Shown in pieces: positions 1 to 11,354 of a stretch of DNA of 64,000 bases; positions within the stretch are counted from its first letter, which is position 1; every line of letters starts with the position of its first letter. The notes under the pieces are model-generated. The model did no database searches, was not told the DNA's origin, and saw nothing but the letters and a program-made list of their open reading frames with translations. Origin of the DNA: Rhynchospora pubera (lineage: Eukaryota; Streptophyta; Magnoliopsida; Poales; Cyperaceae); the NCBI GenBank assembly GCA_028095005.1, contig CM051463.1, positions 61,108,251 to 61,172,250 of the forward strand. The letters are read 5' to 3'. A program made the position numbers and the translations under genes.

Positions 1-1440
1 TATGCAATAATCAAAATATTCAATCCAAAAATCAAATAAAAAAAAGAAAAATATCAATCAAATAACAAAGAATTAAGAGTCTTGAGTTAATATACTTGAA
101 TTTACCAAGTAACGAGGTTACGATTCTGTACTTTAGTTGTTAATTAATCTCTTATAGTTATTTTAGTTTTCCTTCTAGTTACTAGATAGATAATTAAAAT
201 TAATAAATAAAGGATCTCAATATTAACTATGAACTGTGGCTGAGAGGAAGTCAATGTGGTAGCCAGTTTGCCAACCAGCCTTGTGGTCGCATCTCGCATG
301 TCCTCATACCAGAACTTAATTGACTGACTTACTCATTGAATATGATAATTAGTCGCACACTAACTACGAAGAAGAAAGAAGGAAACAGATTGACCCTATT
401 GACCAGCACGGATCTTGACGCACATCACTATATCAGTGGATTGATTTCAAAATCAACGGATAAAAAAGAGAACTCGGATGAACTCGGTGCATTTGGTCTA
501 TGTTAATGACAGGAGGGCCCACCAAGCGGATATGGATCAAACCTGAACTCGTGCGGCCCACGGTCCGAGTTTAAACCATCTGACCTAGTCGCCTCAGCTC
601 AGCGTCATTAGTCAATCCTATGTGGCGTCCAGCATGTAGTGAATCTCCGACGGACAAACACACATAGCAACTTCAGACCAATCAGAAAATTCTGCGAAGC
701 AGGAACTTTGAAAATAGCTACATCATCGGAAAAAATCCCATAAAATATCAAAATATCCAGAAAATTATAAAGAACATTTTATCTAACATATCGTGGCTAA
801 ACATCAACTAATGAAGCGCTTAAAATTAAAACTTCCTAAATGGCTCAAGTACCACCCATTACTTCCACCAATATTTTCATAAATGTATCATTTGAGCATG
901 GCGTTATACATCAATAAGTACCACCCATTACTCCGTTAACAGATGCTGTCAACTATTTCAAAAAAAAAAAAAAGTAACACCCATTAAAATAAAACATTCA
1001 AATTATTGAACTTAATCCACATTGGATCATCGCTATAAAACATACGCCGGGAGTTTTCATTATATTTCCAAACAACAGGAGGTAGTTGAACAAAAAAATG
1101 GTATGACCAAACCAAGTGTATTCGAACAAAAACTAAAATGGAAAAAGAGGGGAGGTGCAGATTAGTGTTTTGTCTAATGCCAAACAGATGAAGGGTCATT
1201 CAAAGAGAGCAACTTTAAGACCATTATAATTGCAGACATCTATATTTATTTATAACATTTTTGTGGGTTCAAGCTGGCATTGTAATGATCAATTTTTCAT
1301 CCCCTCCAATTCCTTGGGTTAATTAAGCATTTTTTGTCCTGTGTACGGATTGGTGAATAACAGGATAAGTTGAACAGTCAAAAGTTAGAGGTATACTGAT
1401 CTCAATTTTGCTTGTTGAATAGTAGAGAATCTTCTTGTAC

Positions 1441-1612
1441 GAATGAATTTGGTTGTTGTCTTCATCGTTGGAAGAAAGAAAAAGAAGAAGGAAGAAGAAA
1501 AAAAAGATTATAAACAATCCAAACTCTTCACAAAGTTACACACTTTTCAATATTTCTTTCCACTTCTTCCCTTCTTCCCTTCTTCCCACACCTATCCAAA
1601 CGCACCCGTAGA
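1441..1612. repeat. Truncated MITE-like element (GTTTGGAT family)
   Basis: The sequence runs from a GAAGAAGGAAGAAG tract through AAACTCTTCACAAAGTTACA to CACACCTATCCAAACGCACC. It is closely similar to 39192-39350, which has both ends. Here the right end (ATCCAAACGCACCC) is clear and the left end is degraded. It is a short non-autonomous DNA element by inference; no transposase is present. Confidence 0.5.
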
Positions 1613-2446
1613 TAAGATCATCTTTTTTATAAACACGTGATAAGCATTACCAAAATAAAGAAAATGAAATTAGATATGCATTCTCCATATTCTGGACAAA
1701 TTTGTTATCAATATTTGTGCAGATTAAAAATTGTTTAACCTCTCATCAATAAAGAAGCAAACTTTTACAAAGATAATAAGTAAACTGAAAGAAACAGTAT
1801 CATTATCAACATTGGTACAACATCTACCAATACCGTACCAGTGTCAGTACGGTATAATATATTAAATGTTGGATAGCTCAATATATAAATGTGATTTTTC
1901 TTAGAATTATACAAAATTTGGGAAAAAAAAACAGCCATCGTTGTGGTAAAAAAAAGGTACATATAATTTTACATTTTTTTTATGTTCATAATCACTTATT
2001 TGTGTCATAGTAGTCAATATACTGTACAACTTTGTATAATATCAAATTATTTAATTAGATATTTTTCCTATAGGAATTTTGTCATGAAGAATCTTTCTCT
2101 CCATTTTTTTTCTTACAAATATAGCTTTGTCACATGGATTTGAACCTATACTCTGTATTATTTGTTTAGTTTCAACTTTCAAATGTTAGATCAATCATGA
2201 GATATTGTCAGATTTAAGTCGCGTAGCTTTCTAACCAATGAATATTAATAAATTGAGTCTGCTTTTTTGAAGGGCAAGTACACTTCTTTTGGTCAGCTAA
2301 ATCAAATTCAATTATGAAATTTGTTATTTGAAGTCAATCTAAATATTTTTAAAATCGAACAACTAAAATTTTAAATTACTTGTTGAATGACTAATTTACT
2401 CGCAATAACACCAAATATTGACGCATATCTATCTATCTATCAAAAG

Positions 2447-2448
<2 letters not shown>

Positions 2449-2479
<31 letters not shown>
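2449..2479. repeat. (TA)n microsatellite
   Basis: About 30 bases of uninterrupted TA dinucleotides. Confidence 0.9.
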
Positions 2480-2484
<5 letters not shown>

Positions 2485-4798
2485 ACTTTTTAGATGTTAG
2501 TGATCATTTAATCAGATATCGTTGCTGTCAATTTAGTTTAGTTAGTAGTCAATACAGTATATTTAAATAGAATAATAACTTATACATGCAAATAAACTGC
2601 ATATAATAACTTAAAAATGCAAACAAATGAGATATACTTTTCACATAATTCTCTGCACGGCAGGCATATAAAAAATCGAGTCATTTTTCATTTCTTGCCT
2701 CGTCTTTCAACTATTATAGACTATGGTTTTTTTATCTTATATGCATATAAATAAAGTGATGTAGATTGATTCCAATATTTTTCTTTGGCGAGTTTGAATC
2801 AATCTTTCTTGAAAATTTGTAAAGAAGTGCCAAGAAGAAGATTAAAGGGAAAAGGATTCGAAGCATGCCCTCATGAATTCAATGCACGAAAAGCACAAAA
2901 AGAAGATTGTAAAATTATGGGGGACTATCCCATGTAGGGGCAAGTTGTTTTACAAAAGTTAAAACTATAACTATTAGATCTCATTGGACTATATATAGAT
3001 AATTTGAAAAAAAAAATTGGTTTATCATTTATTTATTGTATAATGTTATTTATAATTAGCGTGTTATAAATTGCAATAGTTTTAGCAAAATCTTTACTAC
3101 TTATAAAAGCACCAATCCAAATGTCTATCCAAAATTTGAACCCAAAGGAGCAAATAATTGTTTACCCAAGCAATATAGACCGTCCATTTTTGCGATTTGA
3201 TTAGATCAGTGGTGTAGATTTAATAATGAGATAAAAATTTTAAACCTTTCGTTTAGACCGTGTTAACATTTTCACAAATGTTTGTTTCCTTTCCTATTCC
3301 TTCTGAATTTGTGCGCATAGTAAAGGAAAGAGAAAAAATAAAATCAACCCTCTCTTATCATACCAAAATCACCTCAAATTTCCTTTCTTATTCCCACACA
3401 ATCATATGGGCTTGTTTGCTATCTATTAAAAAGATGTAAAGTTGAAAATAAATAGGTTAAAAAATGAACTTAAATATTTATATATTTTTTATTTAATAAA
3501 TATTTATGATATAAAATATACAAATAGAGAAGGAGTCTCAAATTTAGGGAGGCAAAATCATGTGATTTTACTTGTAAATCCTTCTTTTTCTCAGTTTTGA
3601 GGGGTACAAAAAAAATATTTCTATTATAAATTGAAGTAGTAAGTATAATCCAAGGGAGTAGATAAATTTCTCACATTTTTAAGTTATAAAAATTTTATTT
3701 ATATTTTAAAAAGTAATTTAATATTATTTTATATTTTTAATATAATTTAGTAAATTATTTATTTTTAAAAAATGTTTGGACTCGCCACTGCTTAGGATCA
3801 TGTTCCATTGACTTTTCCTTTAGTTTCTCCTTTTTCAACTGCATGAAAGCAGAGCAACTTGGTACATTCGCCTCTTGACCCTGACTGAATAAACCAGCAT
3901 AACACTTGATCCAACTTTTGTAGAATCTGTTAAATACAGATGATTTCATATATTGTTCGGTCTTTAAAATTTAGACATGTTATTTTTGTTTTTGTAATTA
4001 TTTCGTTTCTTTTTAATTTGAAGTATATCAGATAGATTGTATTATTATTAACACTGGTCAAAAGTACTAAATAGAATTCACGTTAGCATTATCGTCATAA
4101 CAATCAATCACAATTGGGTATGTATGTAAATATAACCTTTAGTTAATTTATAATAATAAAATAAATGTTGGAAGTAACAGGATATCAGCAATTCAATTGA
4201 TATTTGACGTCATATGACTGATCATATCAGAGTATCACTATCATTTGCATTGTTTGTACTAAAAAAATCACCCTAGATGCCATTATAAATGTTACTTGTT
4301 AATGCAAGTTCAACTTAGAACCAATTTTATATAAATTTAAGACTATAAAGCGATAATTTTAAAATTTTAACAATGAAAACAATATTTAATTGTAATAATT
4401 ACATAATTTCCTTTTTTTGATACCATCCTTCCTATCTAATTGAATTGACAGATGTTTAATCTATGTCTTTTTATTACATGAAATCTGTCATATATTTATG
4501 TAACATATTTTGTAATATTATGCAATATACATGCTTTCTCTAGTAGGTAAACACAACATTTACCGATATTATTATCACAATATTTTCTCTTAATGTAACT
4601 ATTTGTTCAGTATTTTGTACATCCGAAGTTTCTAATTCAGAAACTTGGACGATTAATTATAAATTTTTTGCATTAACTTTATGAAAAGTAATTTCCAAAT
4701 GAGAAACTCCATATCACAAACATGAATTATAAAAGATAAAATAAAACAGGTTTAGTTAAGAGTAGTTCTATATAATTTGGTACTTGATTATTAAGCAA

Positions 4799-5560
4799 TT
4801 AGCCATAATTTAAAATTTCAGATGCAGAGGCATCTGCACTTTCACATAATGCTTCTTCTAGGAGGCTTCGATTACACATAGAGACCACTGGAAACACAAT
4901 TTTATTGTGAAGTTTCCTTGGGTGTATTTCTTCAATATTAAGATATTTTTAATAGATGAGAGTAGCATACCAACAGATACGACAGTGGTACTTCTCTGAT
5001 AGCTGAAAATTGTACAATAATTCAGTACATGGTCAGCACAATCACAAGTCACCAAAATCTTACATGTTGAAAAGGAGAGTAAAATTAAAAAACATACATG
5101 TAAGAAAGCGAATGGACCAAATTCTGGAGATCATCAGGTTCAAAGCCAATTTGATCAAGCAGAACGTGGTAGTGAATTGGCCTACTTGTTCCCTGATAGA
5201 AGAAACAATAATGTAGTTAATGACTGATAAACAACACAGTTTTCATTTACAAGGATAATTAAGTTTATGAACATCTCACAATAGAACCCTTGTGTGAACA
5301 TGAGTAGAAATCATAATTTCTTGGGTGACACACTTTCTTGTCAATTACAGTACCTACATATATCATATAAGGGAATAATAATAACATATTAAAGATACCA
5401 AACCAGTTTGAATAGGTAGGGTAAAAGTGTTTCAAAATATAATATTACCAGGTGGCAAATTATTCTGATTATTAGGAATGAAAAATATGGTGTGGTGATT
5501 ATTTTGTGCTACAATCACAATAAACTTCGGGTTCCAGTTATCAACAAAGAATTTACAAGA
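4799..5560 (-). pseudogene. AGO4-like: AGO4-like argonaute, PIWI C-terminal exon run
   Basis: Five minus-strand exons join in frame with GT-AG introns: 5449-5560, 5280-5353, 5098-5192, 4971-5002 and 4799-4887. They read, in order, FVDNWNPKFIVIVAQNNHHT, GTVIDKKVCHPRNYDFYSC, GTSRPIHYHVLLDQIGF...LVHSLSYI, YQRSTTVVSV and a divergent tail ending in TAA at 4799. These match the end of the PIWI slicer domain of plant AGO4/6/9, including the catalytic histidine region (PIHYHVLLD). AGO4 loads 24-nt siRNAs in RNA-directed DNA methylation. The usual last exon (PICYAHLAAAQ to MFFC) is not recognisable; a short SMCNRSLLEEALCESADAS tail replaces it. The first exon's acceptor phase is unclear. Upstream PIWI core exons are absent, so this is a detached 3' end and probably non-functional. 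Confidence 0.85.
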
Positions 5561-5937
5561 CTAACATTCAAGGTTCGAATCAGATTGATTATATTAGAGG
5601 TAAAGAACATGAACTAGACGAGAACTGTTCATTGAAAAGCGAGTATATACTGTACTTGACCAGTAAGTACCAAAATACTTTCAGTTGTATAATATATAAA
5701 TATAATACCTGAGGAAGAGCTATGGTATGGGGATGCAGTAAAATAATATGGTCCACAACCCTTGGGTGGGTTATAGTCCTGACTATTCAAATCGAACAAC
5801 ATAAACCAATAATAACTTAATTAAAGCACAGTAAAAGTAGAAAACTCCACCACCGCCATGACATTTTCATGTTATCTTTTTGTTACATTTTACACCAGTA
5901 AATTAATATCAGCTAAAAGGAGAGTCAAAATTCTTAC

Positions 5938-6260
5938 AATGATTTTTACTGATGCATGAACATAAAAAGCTTCCAAAGAGAAAATATGATCAATAGATTG
6001 CAATTCATGTGTTTGTTGTCAAGTTAATTGCTTGTATTTTTTTGCTGATCAACGTAAATTGTCGACCCAATCAGTGACCTCAATGCCCTTGCTCCTGAAA
6101 ATTATACAAAACATGTAGTTTGGCAACATAATTATTTCAAAATTCAGATTATCTGTTTGTCCTCGAACCAGCATTGGTACCAGTTGCTGAATACCTTTTA
6201 CTTTTAGATGATATTTTCGAATAAAATAAAGATGTTTAATATATTGAAGCATTTACTACT
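5938..6260 (-). repeat. Shared block of the AGO-cluster insert (proximal part)
   Basis: This block is nearly repeated at about 20820-21130 and 28285-28535. On the minus strand it includes VKGIQQLVPMLVRGQTDN-like text, an AG acceptor, then a stretch reading RPLIGSTIYVGQQ in the better copies. A reading frame is broken in each copy (for example a stop before the ATDWVDNLR frame at 20.95 kb). I do not recognise the product. In the other copies it lies directly after a truncated AGO exon 2. Confidence 0.6.
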
Positions 6261-7164
6261 GGAGAGGTAATAAATGCTCTTTTCTTTGTATCAGTGGTCT
6301 ATTCATTGCCCATTTATTTTGAGATTTCCTTTACTAATTGGATGAAGTAGTTAGATGTTAGGTTGTGTAATCTTGGTATGGTGAACAATTTCTGATAAAA
6401 GTGATATCAAATTTGTTATACTTTGAATTATGTTAGAGTAAAAGACATACCTTATTTTGTTACCTCTGTCTTAGTAAAAAGCCGTTCATGCTTTATAACT
6501 GAGGTATCATCTAAAATATACATTTTTTTCAATTTAGGTAAATCTAATTAGCTTACAAACTGTTTCTTCATAAACTCAGCTCTAGTTTTCTCATCCTTTT
6601 GCTGGTCAATTCATATTTTCCAAATCTTTTCTAGTACAATAATGATCTAACATGGAAAAAGTTAGTGCCAATACGATAATGCTAATTGATACTTGATGTT
6701 GAGCTATTTATAGCATTATATTTATCTGTAGTATTATGTTGTTTATGGTATTATGTTATTTGTAGAAGTGTAGGGACTATATTGTAAAAGAACAATTGTT
6801 ATTAATATAATAGGGAGCCTCTGGCAACAGAGGTTATCATCCCTAGTTTTTCTACCTAATTTTCTCTTTCGTCTATACTCACATATATTAGGTCGTCAAA
6901 TATTATAGGTTCTTTTCTTTAGGTATAATTTAATGCGTGGCCCTTTTATGACAAAACATCATTTGAAAAGTCCAAACTGGTTGTGCATATTGCTACAATA
7001 AATCGCTAATCTTCTGTATCCTTGTTTAAGTATTTCCTCCAATTTAATAAACCTAGAAAAAAGATTTAAGTACTGCAGAAAAAAAGAGATTTTGGAAATG
7101 TGAATAAAAACATGATAAGTGAACGATATCAATTTCAGTTTTTTTGTGTGTGTGTGTCAGTAAG

Positions 7165-7204
7165 AGAGAGAGAGGGGGGGGGGGAGAGAGAGAGAGAGAG
7201 AGAG
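7165..7204 (+). repeat. (GA)n / poly-G microsatellite
   Basis: GAGAGAGAG, a run of G, then GAGAGAGAGAGAGAGA. Simple repeat in otherwise unassigned sequence (6500-7600). Confidence 0.9.
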
Positions 7205-7641
7205 ATACATTTCAGTAGAACACCTAGTCGAGATCATCTGAACCAAATCACCGAAACCAACACTCTAAGCCACCAATATTTAACCTGAAATTGTGAGCAT
7301 CCGAATTGCTTGATACGTATCTAAATATCTTAAAGCACTTTTTAACCTGAGATTTTGTACTGATTTTAGTTCAGCAGAAGATTTAAAACGTGAGGAAGAT
7401 CAAAGGTTATTGTATCAAATTGCTAAGTATCTAATTATAGTCTACAATAATTTAAGATGAAGGCAAAATAACTGAAATTTAGTAAAAGAGGGGTGAGATT
7501 TTGGTAAAAGATCAAAGCAACTTAAGATCTAAAACCTGAGGAAGATCTCAAAGCAAAGAGTAGTGATTGAGATGCTCACCATTATAGTCTACAATAACGC
7601 GAGATCTTCATCAGCCAAAATATATTTAAGAAAAAATTTAC

Positions 7642-7739
7642 ATTCTGCCAGTCTATCTGATTGGGATGATTGACACTCCAGTTGACCAAAGGAAAATCTA
7701 CCATAAGACCAGGCTTGACAATCATAGTAGTTGATTCAT
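7642..7739 (-). pseudogene. AGO4-like: AGO4-like exon 5 remnant
   Basis: The minus strand reads ESTTMIVKPGLMVDF then VNWSVNHPNQIDWQN, flanked by an AG acceptor and a GT donor. It corresponds to the AGO4 linker-1/PAZ-proximal exon with consensus VSTTMIVQPGPVVDF...DW, and to 32475-32572 in the long copy at 30790-34095. Substitutions such as GPVV to GLMV are specific to this copy. Neighbouring exons 4 and 6 are missing, so it is an isolated fragment. Confidence 0.8.
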
Positions 7740-8149
7740 CTGCCAATGCTGAAATATTAAAACATTAAGATATACTGACATAAAATATTTTAAAGAATGA
7801 AAACTATCTCATTAGCAAGCAAAATAATCAAGTTGGTACTCTTTATCTTTGTCAGTATGCCATTTGAGTGCCATAATAACCTCCACTGAGCAAACCATGA
7901 ATTATTACTCATTATATAGAACTTAAAACAAACAATATAGTTATCCAAAAGAACAGGGTTATTATGACATCAATGATGCTCCAAAACCAATTTTAAAAAT
8001 GTCATCACTCAACATATAACAAATTTCAGAACATGAACAATGATTATTATAATTTTAATATTGAAGGGAAGTACTTACCGATAATTGCCAAACAATAGAT
8101 AATAGTACATTGTCTATATAAAAAGAAAAATCGAAAATGATGGAATTTA

Positions 8150-8740
8150 CAAAGCAAATATAAAAAGAAAAATCGAACAAAAAGAATTATTTAAACAGAA
8201 GCATACCTTCAAAAAGTCTCTTTTATTCACGCCTGCATCAAAGAAAAAGACCTAATATGCCAAATAAACAGTAAAATTAACAAATTAGGCAAGCTAACAA
8301 AGATCTAGAACCAAAGGCTTAACAAAATTGCAAAAGAAGACAAAATAAAATAAGAACAAACAACTTTTACACACATGACTTCTTAATTTTGCAAAAATTT
8401 CTGACATTAATCTCCAGAAGAACTCTCCTTTTGCAAAAGTACCCAACAAACCCACCAAAATTTGCAGAATTTCGAGGGTCCTTTTGCAAAAACGAGGATT
8501 ACCCAAAAAGCAAAACCAAATTAGATCGGGAAAAGAAACCTACTTTCGAGTCAAGCCTGAGTTCTTTGCTGACAATCTCTCTCTCATCTGTCTCAATATT
8601 AATAATTGAACAGTTCCAGAAACCACCCAACACCACCAGAAGGTACAATAATTGTCGACCTATTTGTGGCGGTAGATGGATACATTGGAGTCTTTTATTA
8701 ACATTTCTTAATATTGCGGACAAGAAAAGATGGCAAATAC
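8150..8740. other. Unassigned unique segment inside the AGO cluster
   Basis: This segment is not shared with the other copies. It contains a 123-codon open frame on the + strand (8389-8760) of low-complexity composition without a recognisable domain, overlapping open frames on the minus strand, and a CT-rich patch near 8575-8600. It could be a leader region of a lost gene, but nothing proves that. Confidence 0.35.
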
Positions 8741-8907
8741 ATCATAGATGTAAAATATGATGTAATTTGAAGAAGTATAAAGTTTTAGGCAATACCCTTT
8801 TCAAAGACCCGTGAATAATAACAATAATTAACTCTAAGGCATCCCATTTAAAAAACGAAATACACTTCAAAGAGAAAAAATGAGGGGGGAGGAAAGTTTG
8901 AGTATAC

Positions 8908-8965
8908 TGAGATGCTGAGTGCTGGCGGAGGATGATATCAAGCACACAAAAGCCTCATCACAGTT
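8908..8965 (-). pseudogene. AGO4-like: AGO4-like exon 3 remnant (VLDIILRQ)
   Basis: The minus strand reads FCVLDIILRQHSASQ, the end of the AGO4 exon that normally carries ENSQEAVRVLDIILRQ. Homology to AGO begins abruptly at the NCQEA position; here a TGA replaces the CAG codon seen in sister copies. Sequence upstream (8966-10100) belongs to the foreign insert. The same junction occurs at 15765 and about 26020. Confidence 0.75.
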
Positions 8966-10110
8966 CACTGCACTATTACTTTACTGCAAAAATGAAAAAA
9001 AATGGATTATTGTTTAAACTTAACAAGTAGATAAACAATGATGATTTCGTTCACCCAATGTTTCAACAAACCTAGAAACAAACAAAACATTCCTAAAATA
9101 GAAAGTAATTTCAAATGAGCACAAGTTCTTAACTACATCTGTTGGATGTACCCACACAACAAGACAGCCAGACTCACACTTGAGTAAACAATTATCAGCA
9201 ACCGTGAGAACCAAAGATTAATACATGTAAGATTAACAAAGTACTTGTATCCTTAAAAATTGTGGTCACATTGAATAGGTAAAGATCGGTGGATCTTAGG
9301 GCAAGCATATCATCATTAACATTTCAAAGGATAAAATAGTGGGTGTTTTTTTTCTCACCTATGATGTATTTATTCCCTATAACTTAATAAATATTGAAGA
9401 CATGCAGGTGCAAAGCAACAAAATAACTTATCTGAATTTTTTTTGCAGTGAATAAACTTAAATCTGCATCATGTCCATCACAAAAACCATTGAAAAGCCC
9501 AAAGCAGTAGGCGAACACTAATTCTTTCATTAATCTGCAGCCCAAACAAACAAACCAGAACATGATTAAAACAAAAAATAGGTAATTAGACAAAATTGTG
9601 ATCTTAAGAAAGCAGAAGAAAACTTAACTTAATAAGGGATGTGGGTCCTCTTAGACAATCCATCCAAGGTACCTGCTATTGCATTCAGATATTAAATTAT
9701 TTACCAAAAGGAGTATTAGAACCACAAGACGGCACAATCAATTTAAAGTTCCCGTTAAGGGGGGGGGGGACTTAACTCTCGTCCATGAAAAATAATCAAT
9801 AGATGCACAATCAAGGACTTGCTGACTTGCAGTCTCAACAAACAAAACCAAACAAGAACATGGTCAAAATAAAACAAAGAAATTGAAAAAGAAAAAAACT
9901 ATAATTCAACAGAATAGGCAAATAAATGAAATGCTAATTTCTCAAAACGGATGCATTTATAACTTAGTATTGGAAGCAGTGTCTATGATAATGCAGAGCA
10001 GACCTCCTTTTTAGAGAAAAAAAAACTTTATTTTTTGTAACCAACCACAAATTGTAAAGAAAATAGAGATAAAAAAAAACATCTTTCAGGAAAACTTGTT
10101 TCGAAAAAAT
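8966..10110 (-). repeat. Foreign insert, 3' part, copy in the 10-kb unit
   Basis: Collinear with 15766-16990, 26040-27480 and parts of 23400-23950. Minus-strand exon-like pieces are GCLVVWVHPTDVVKNLCSFE (9085-9170) and LMKELVFAYCFGLFNGFCDG (9440-9540), followed in the 5' direction by a piece near 9700-9760. At about 10100 it joins directly to the intron after truncated AGO exon 2, so the proximal insert exons seen at 17-21 kb are deleted here. Confidence 0.65.
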
Positions 10111-10242
10111 AGTTAGATGTAAGGTTGTATAACCTTGGTATGGTGAAAATTTTCTGATATAAGTGACATCAAATTTGATATCCTTTGAATTATGTCCGAC
10201 TAAAAGACAGACCTTATTTTGTTACCTCTGTCTTAGGAAAAA

Positions 10243-10390
10243 GCCATTTTCTCTCCATCATATGCTTCATTTTATCAATAACTTTTCGACTTTACAATTT
10301 GTCTTAGGTCTGCTTCATTTTATTGATAACTTTTTGACTAATTCCCTTTCCATCAACATCCCGGTCAACCTCATACTTGAGCAAAACCTG
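10243..10390 (-). pseudogene. AGO4-like: AGO4-like exon 2 remnant (rearranged)
   Basis: The minus strand starts VLLKYEVDRDVDGKGI after an AG acceptor, matching AGO4 exon 2 (consensus GRPVEQKGVGRKILDK). It then carries an internal duplication or deletion (two copies of the CGATAA/AAATGAAGCA area) and ends at CATATGATGGAGAGAAAA, the DGEK position, where foreign sequence takes over. The frame is broken. The remnant at 30430-30574 shares the same rearrangement, so these two are sisters. Confidence 0.75.
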
Positions 10391-10810
10391 TTTACCAAAA
10401 AAAAAAATGTTAGCCATTCAGCTCAAGTATATTACAAAATATACAAATACATGTCTAACATAACCAATCAGACGATAGTGACTGCATGCAACAGATTACC
10501 AGACATTTGCTTGTAGACAACATAAGAACATAAGATTATAAATACACAAGATGATAAATAAATCAACAATACACAAGAAAATAAGTTTGCAATTTTCAAG
10601 TTCCAATTACCATCTCATCAACTAATACAAATTTTGTGATTTATCAGGTGAAGAACAAGTTATAGAGAATGCATGCAGTTGTCACAAGTCAAAGCAATAT
10701 CTAATACATTGATTAACAAACCTTGTCCACAAAGACAAGTACTTCTTAGAAACTGTAAAAGCACACATGCACTACAATAGTAAAGCAAGAGACAGATTTC
10801 TTCAACTTAC

Positions 10811-11071
10811 ACTGTAGTGATTGAAGTCTGAAGTGCCCTTGACATTGACACGATAATGATTGGAGAGCAAATTGATTTTTTATCCCCGGGATGCGAGCCC
10901 AGGTTGGGCTGCCGTGATCTTCTTAGGCTTGCTGGGCTGGGCCTGTCCCTTCATTGGTGGGGACCTAGAAGGGGACCCCTTGTCAGATCCGGTGTCAGAT
11001 CCAGCCTCAATCGGCTGCGCATCAGACGAAATAGGTGGAGGCGGCGGGATATCCTCTCCATGCGGGTCCAT
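10811..11071 (-). pseudogene. AGO4-like: AGO4-like N-terminal exon 1, copy N1
   Basis: ATG at 11071. The frame reads MDPHGEDIPPPPPISSDAQP, then a Ser/Pro/Gly-rich segment, then TAA at about 10880, followed in the same frame by KINLLSNHYRVNVKGTSDF and a GT donor after HYS. This is the typical AGO4 start: an acidic/proline-rich tail, then the K-I-x-L-L-x-N-H-F motif. The TAA replaces the glutamine seen as RGQKINLL in the copy at 21945-22196. A full-length product cannot be made from this exon without readthrough. It is followed by exon 2 remnant 10243-10390. Confidence 0.85.
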
Positions 11072-11354
11072 TAAGTCGCTAGTTAATTAATTACCGCACC
11101 TGGAATTTAAAAAAAAAAATACAAAGGCGATTAGGAGTTGTGAGAGCTATGTACCAATACGGCACCAGCACAAATGGCAACTTTTTTGTTTTTTGTTTTT
11201 GTGTGATGTACCAGTTTCTACCGCTATGGAACTTTGTGTATGTTTCTTTCTTATTTCTTGTAATACTATTATTTATTAATAAAAATTGCCAAAATTTTAA
11301 CAGCCTTCAGACAAAAAAAACAAAAGAAAAAAAATGTTGAAATAAAGAACAAAC

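Larger units (their letters stand above)
1..4798. other. AT-rich intergenic region without a gene
   Basis: I see no coding exon here. Open frames are short, AT-rich and lack conserved protein motifs. The stretch holds short A/T runs, a (TA)n microsatellite near 2449-2479, and at about 1441-1612 a purine/pyrimidine-rich segment that matches the element at 39192-39350. A slightly GC-richer patch lies at 480-660, but it carries no recognisable gene. Confidence 0.6.

Noticed and set aside
5700..5800. Minus-strand text NPPKGCGPYYFTASPYHSS
   Set aside because: Looks protein-like but does not fit the argonaute order and has no partner exon; not recognised.
8389..8760. 123-codon open frame on the + strand
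   Set aside because: Low-complexity composition, no domain, and overlapping open frames on the other strand; it lies in a segment unique to this copy, so there is no conservation evidence.
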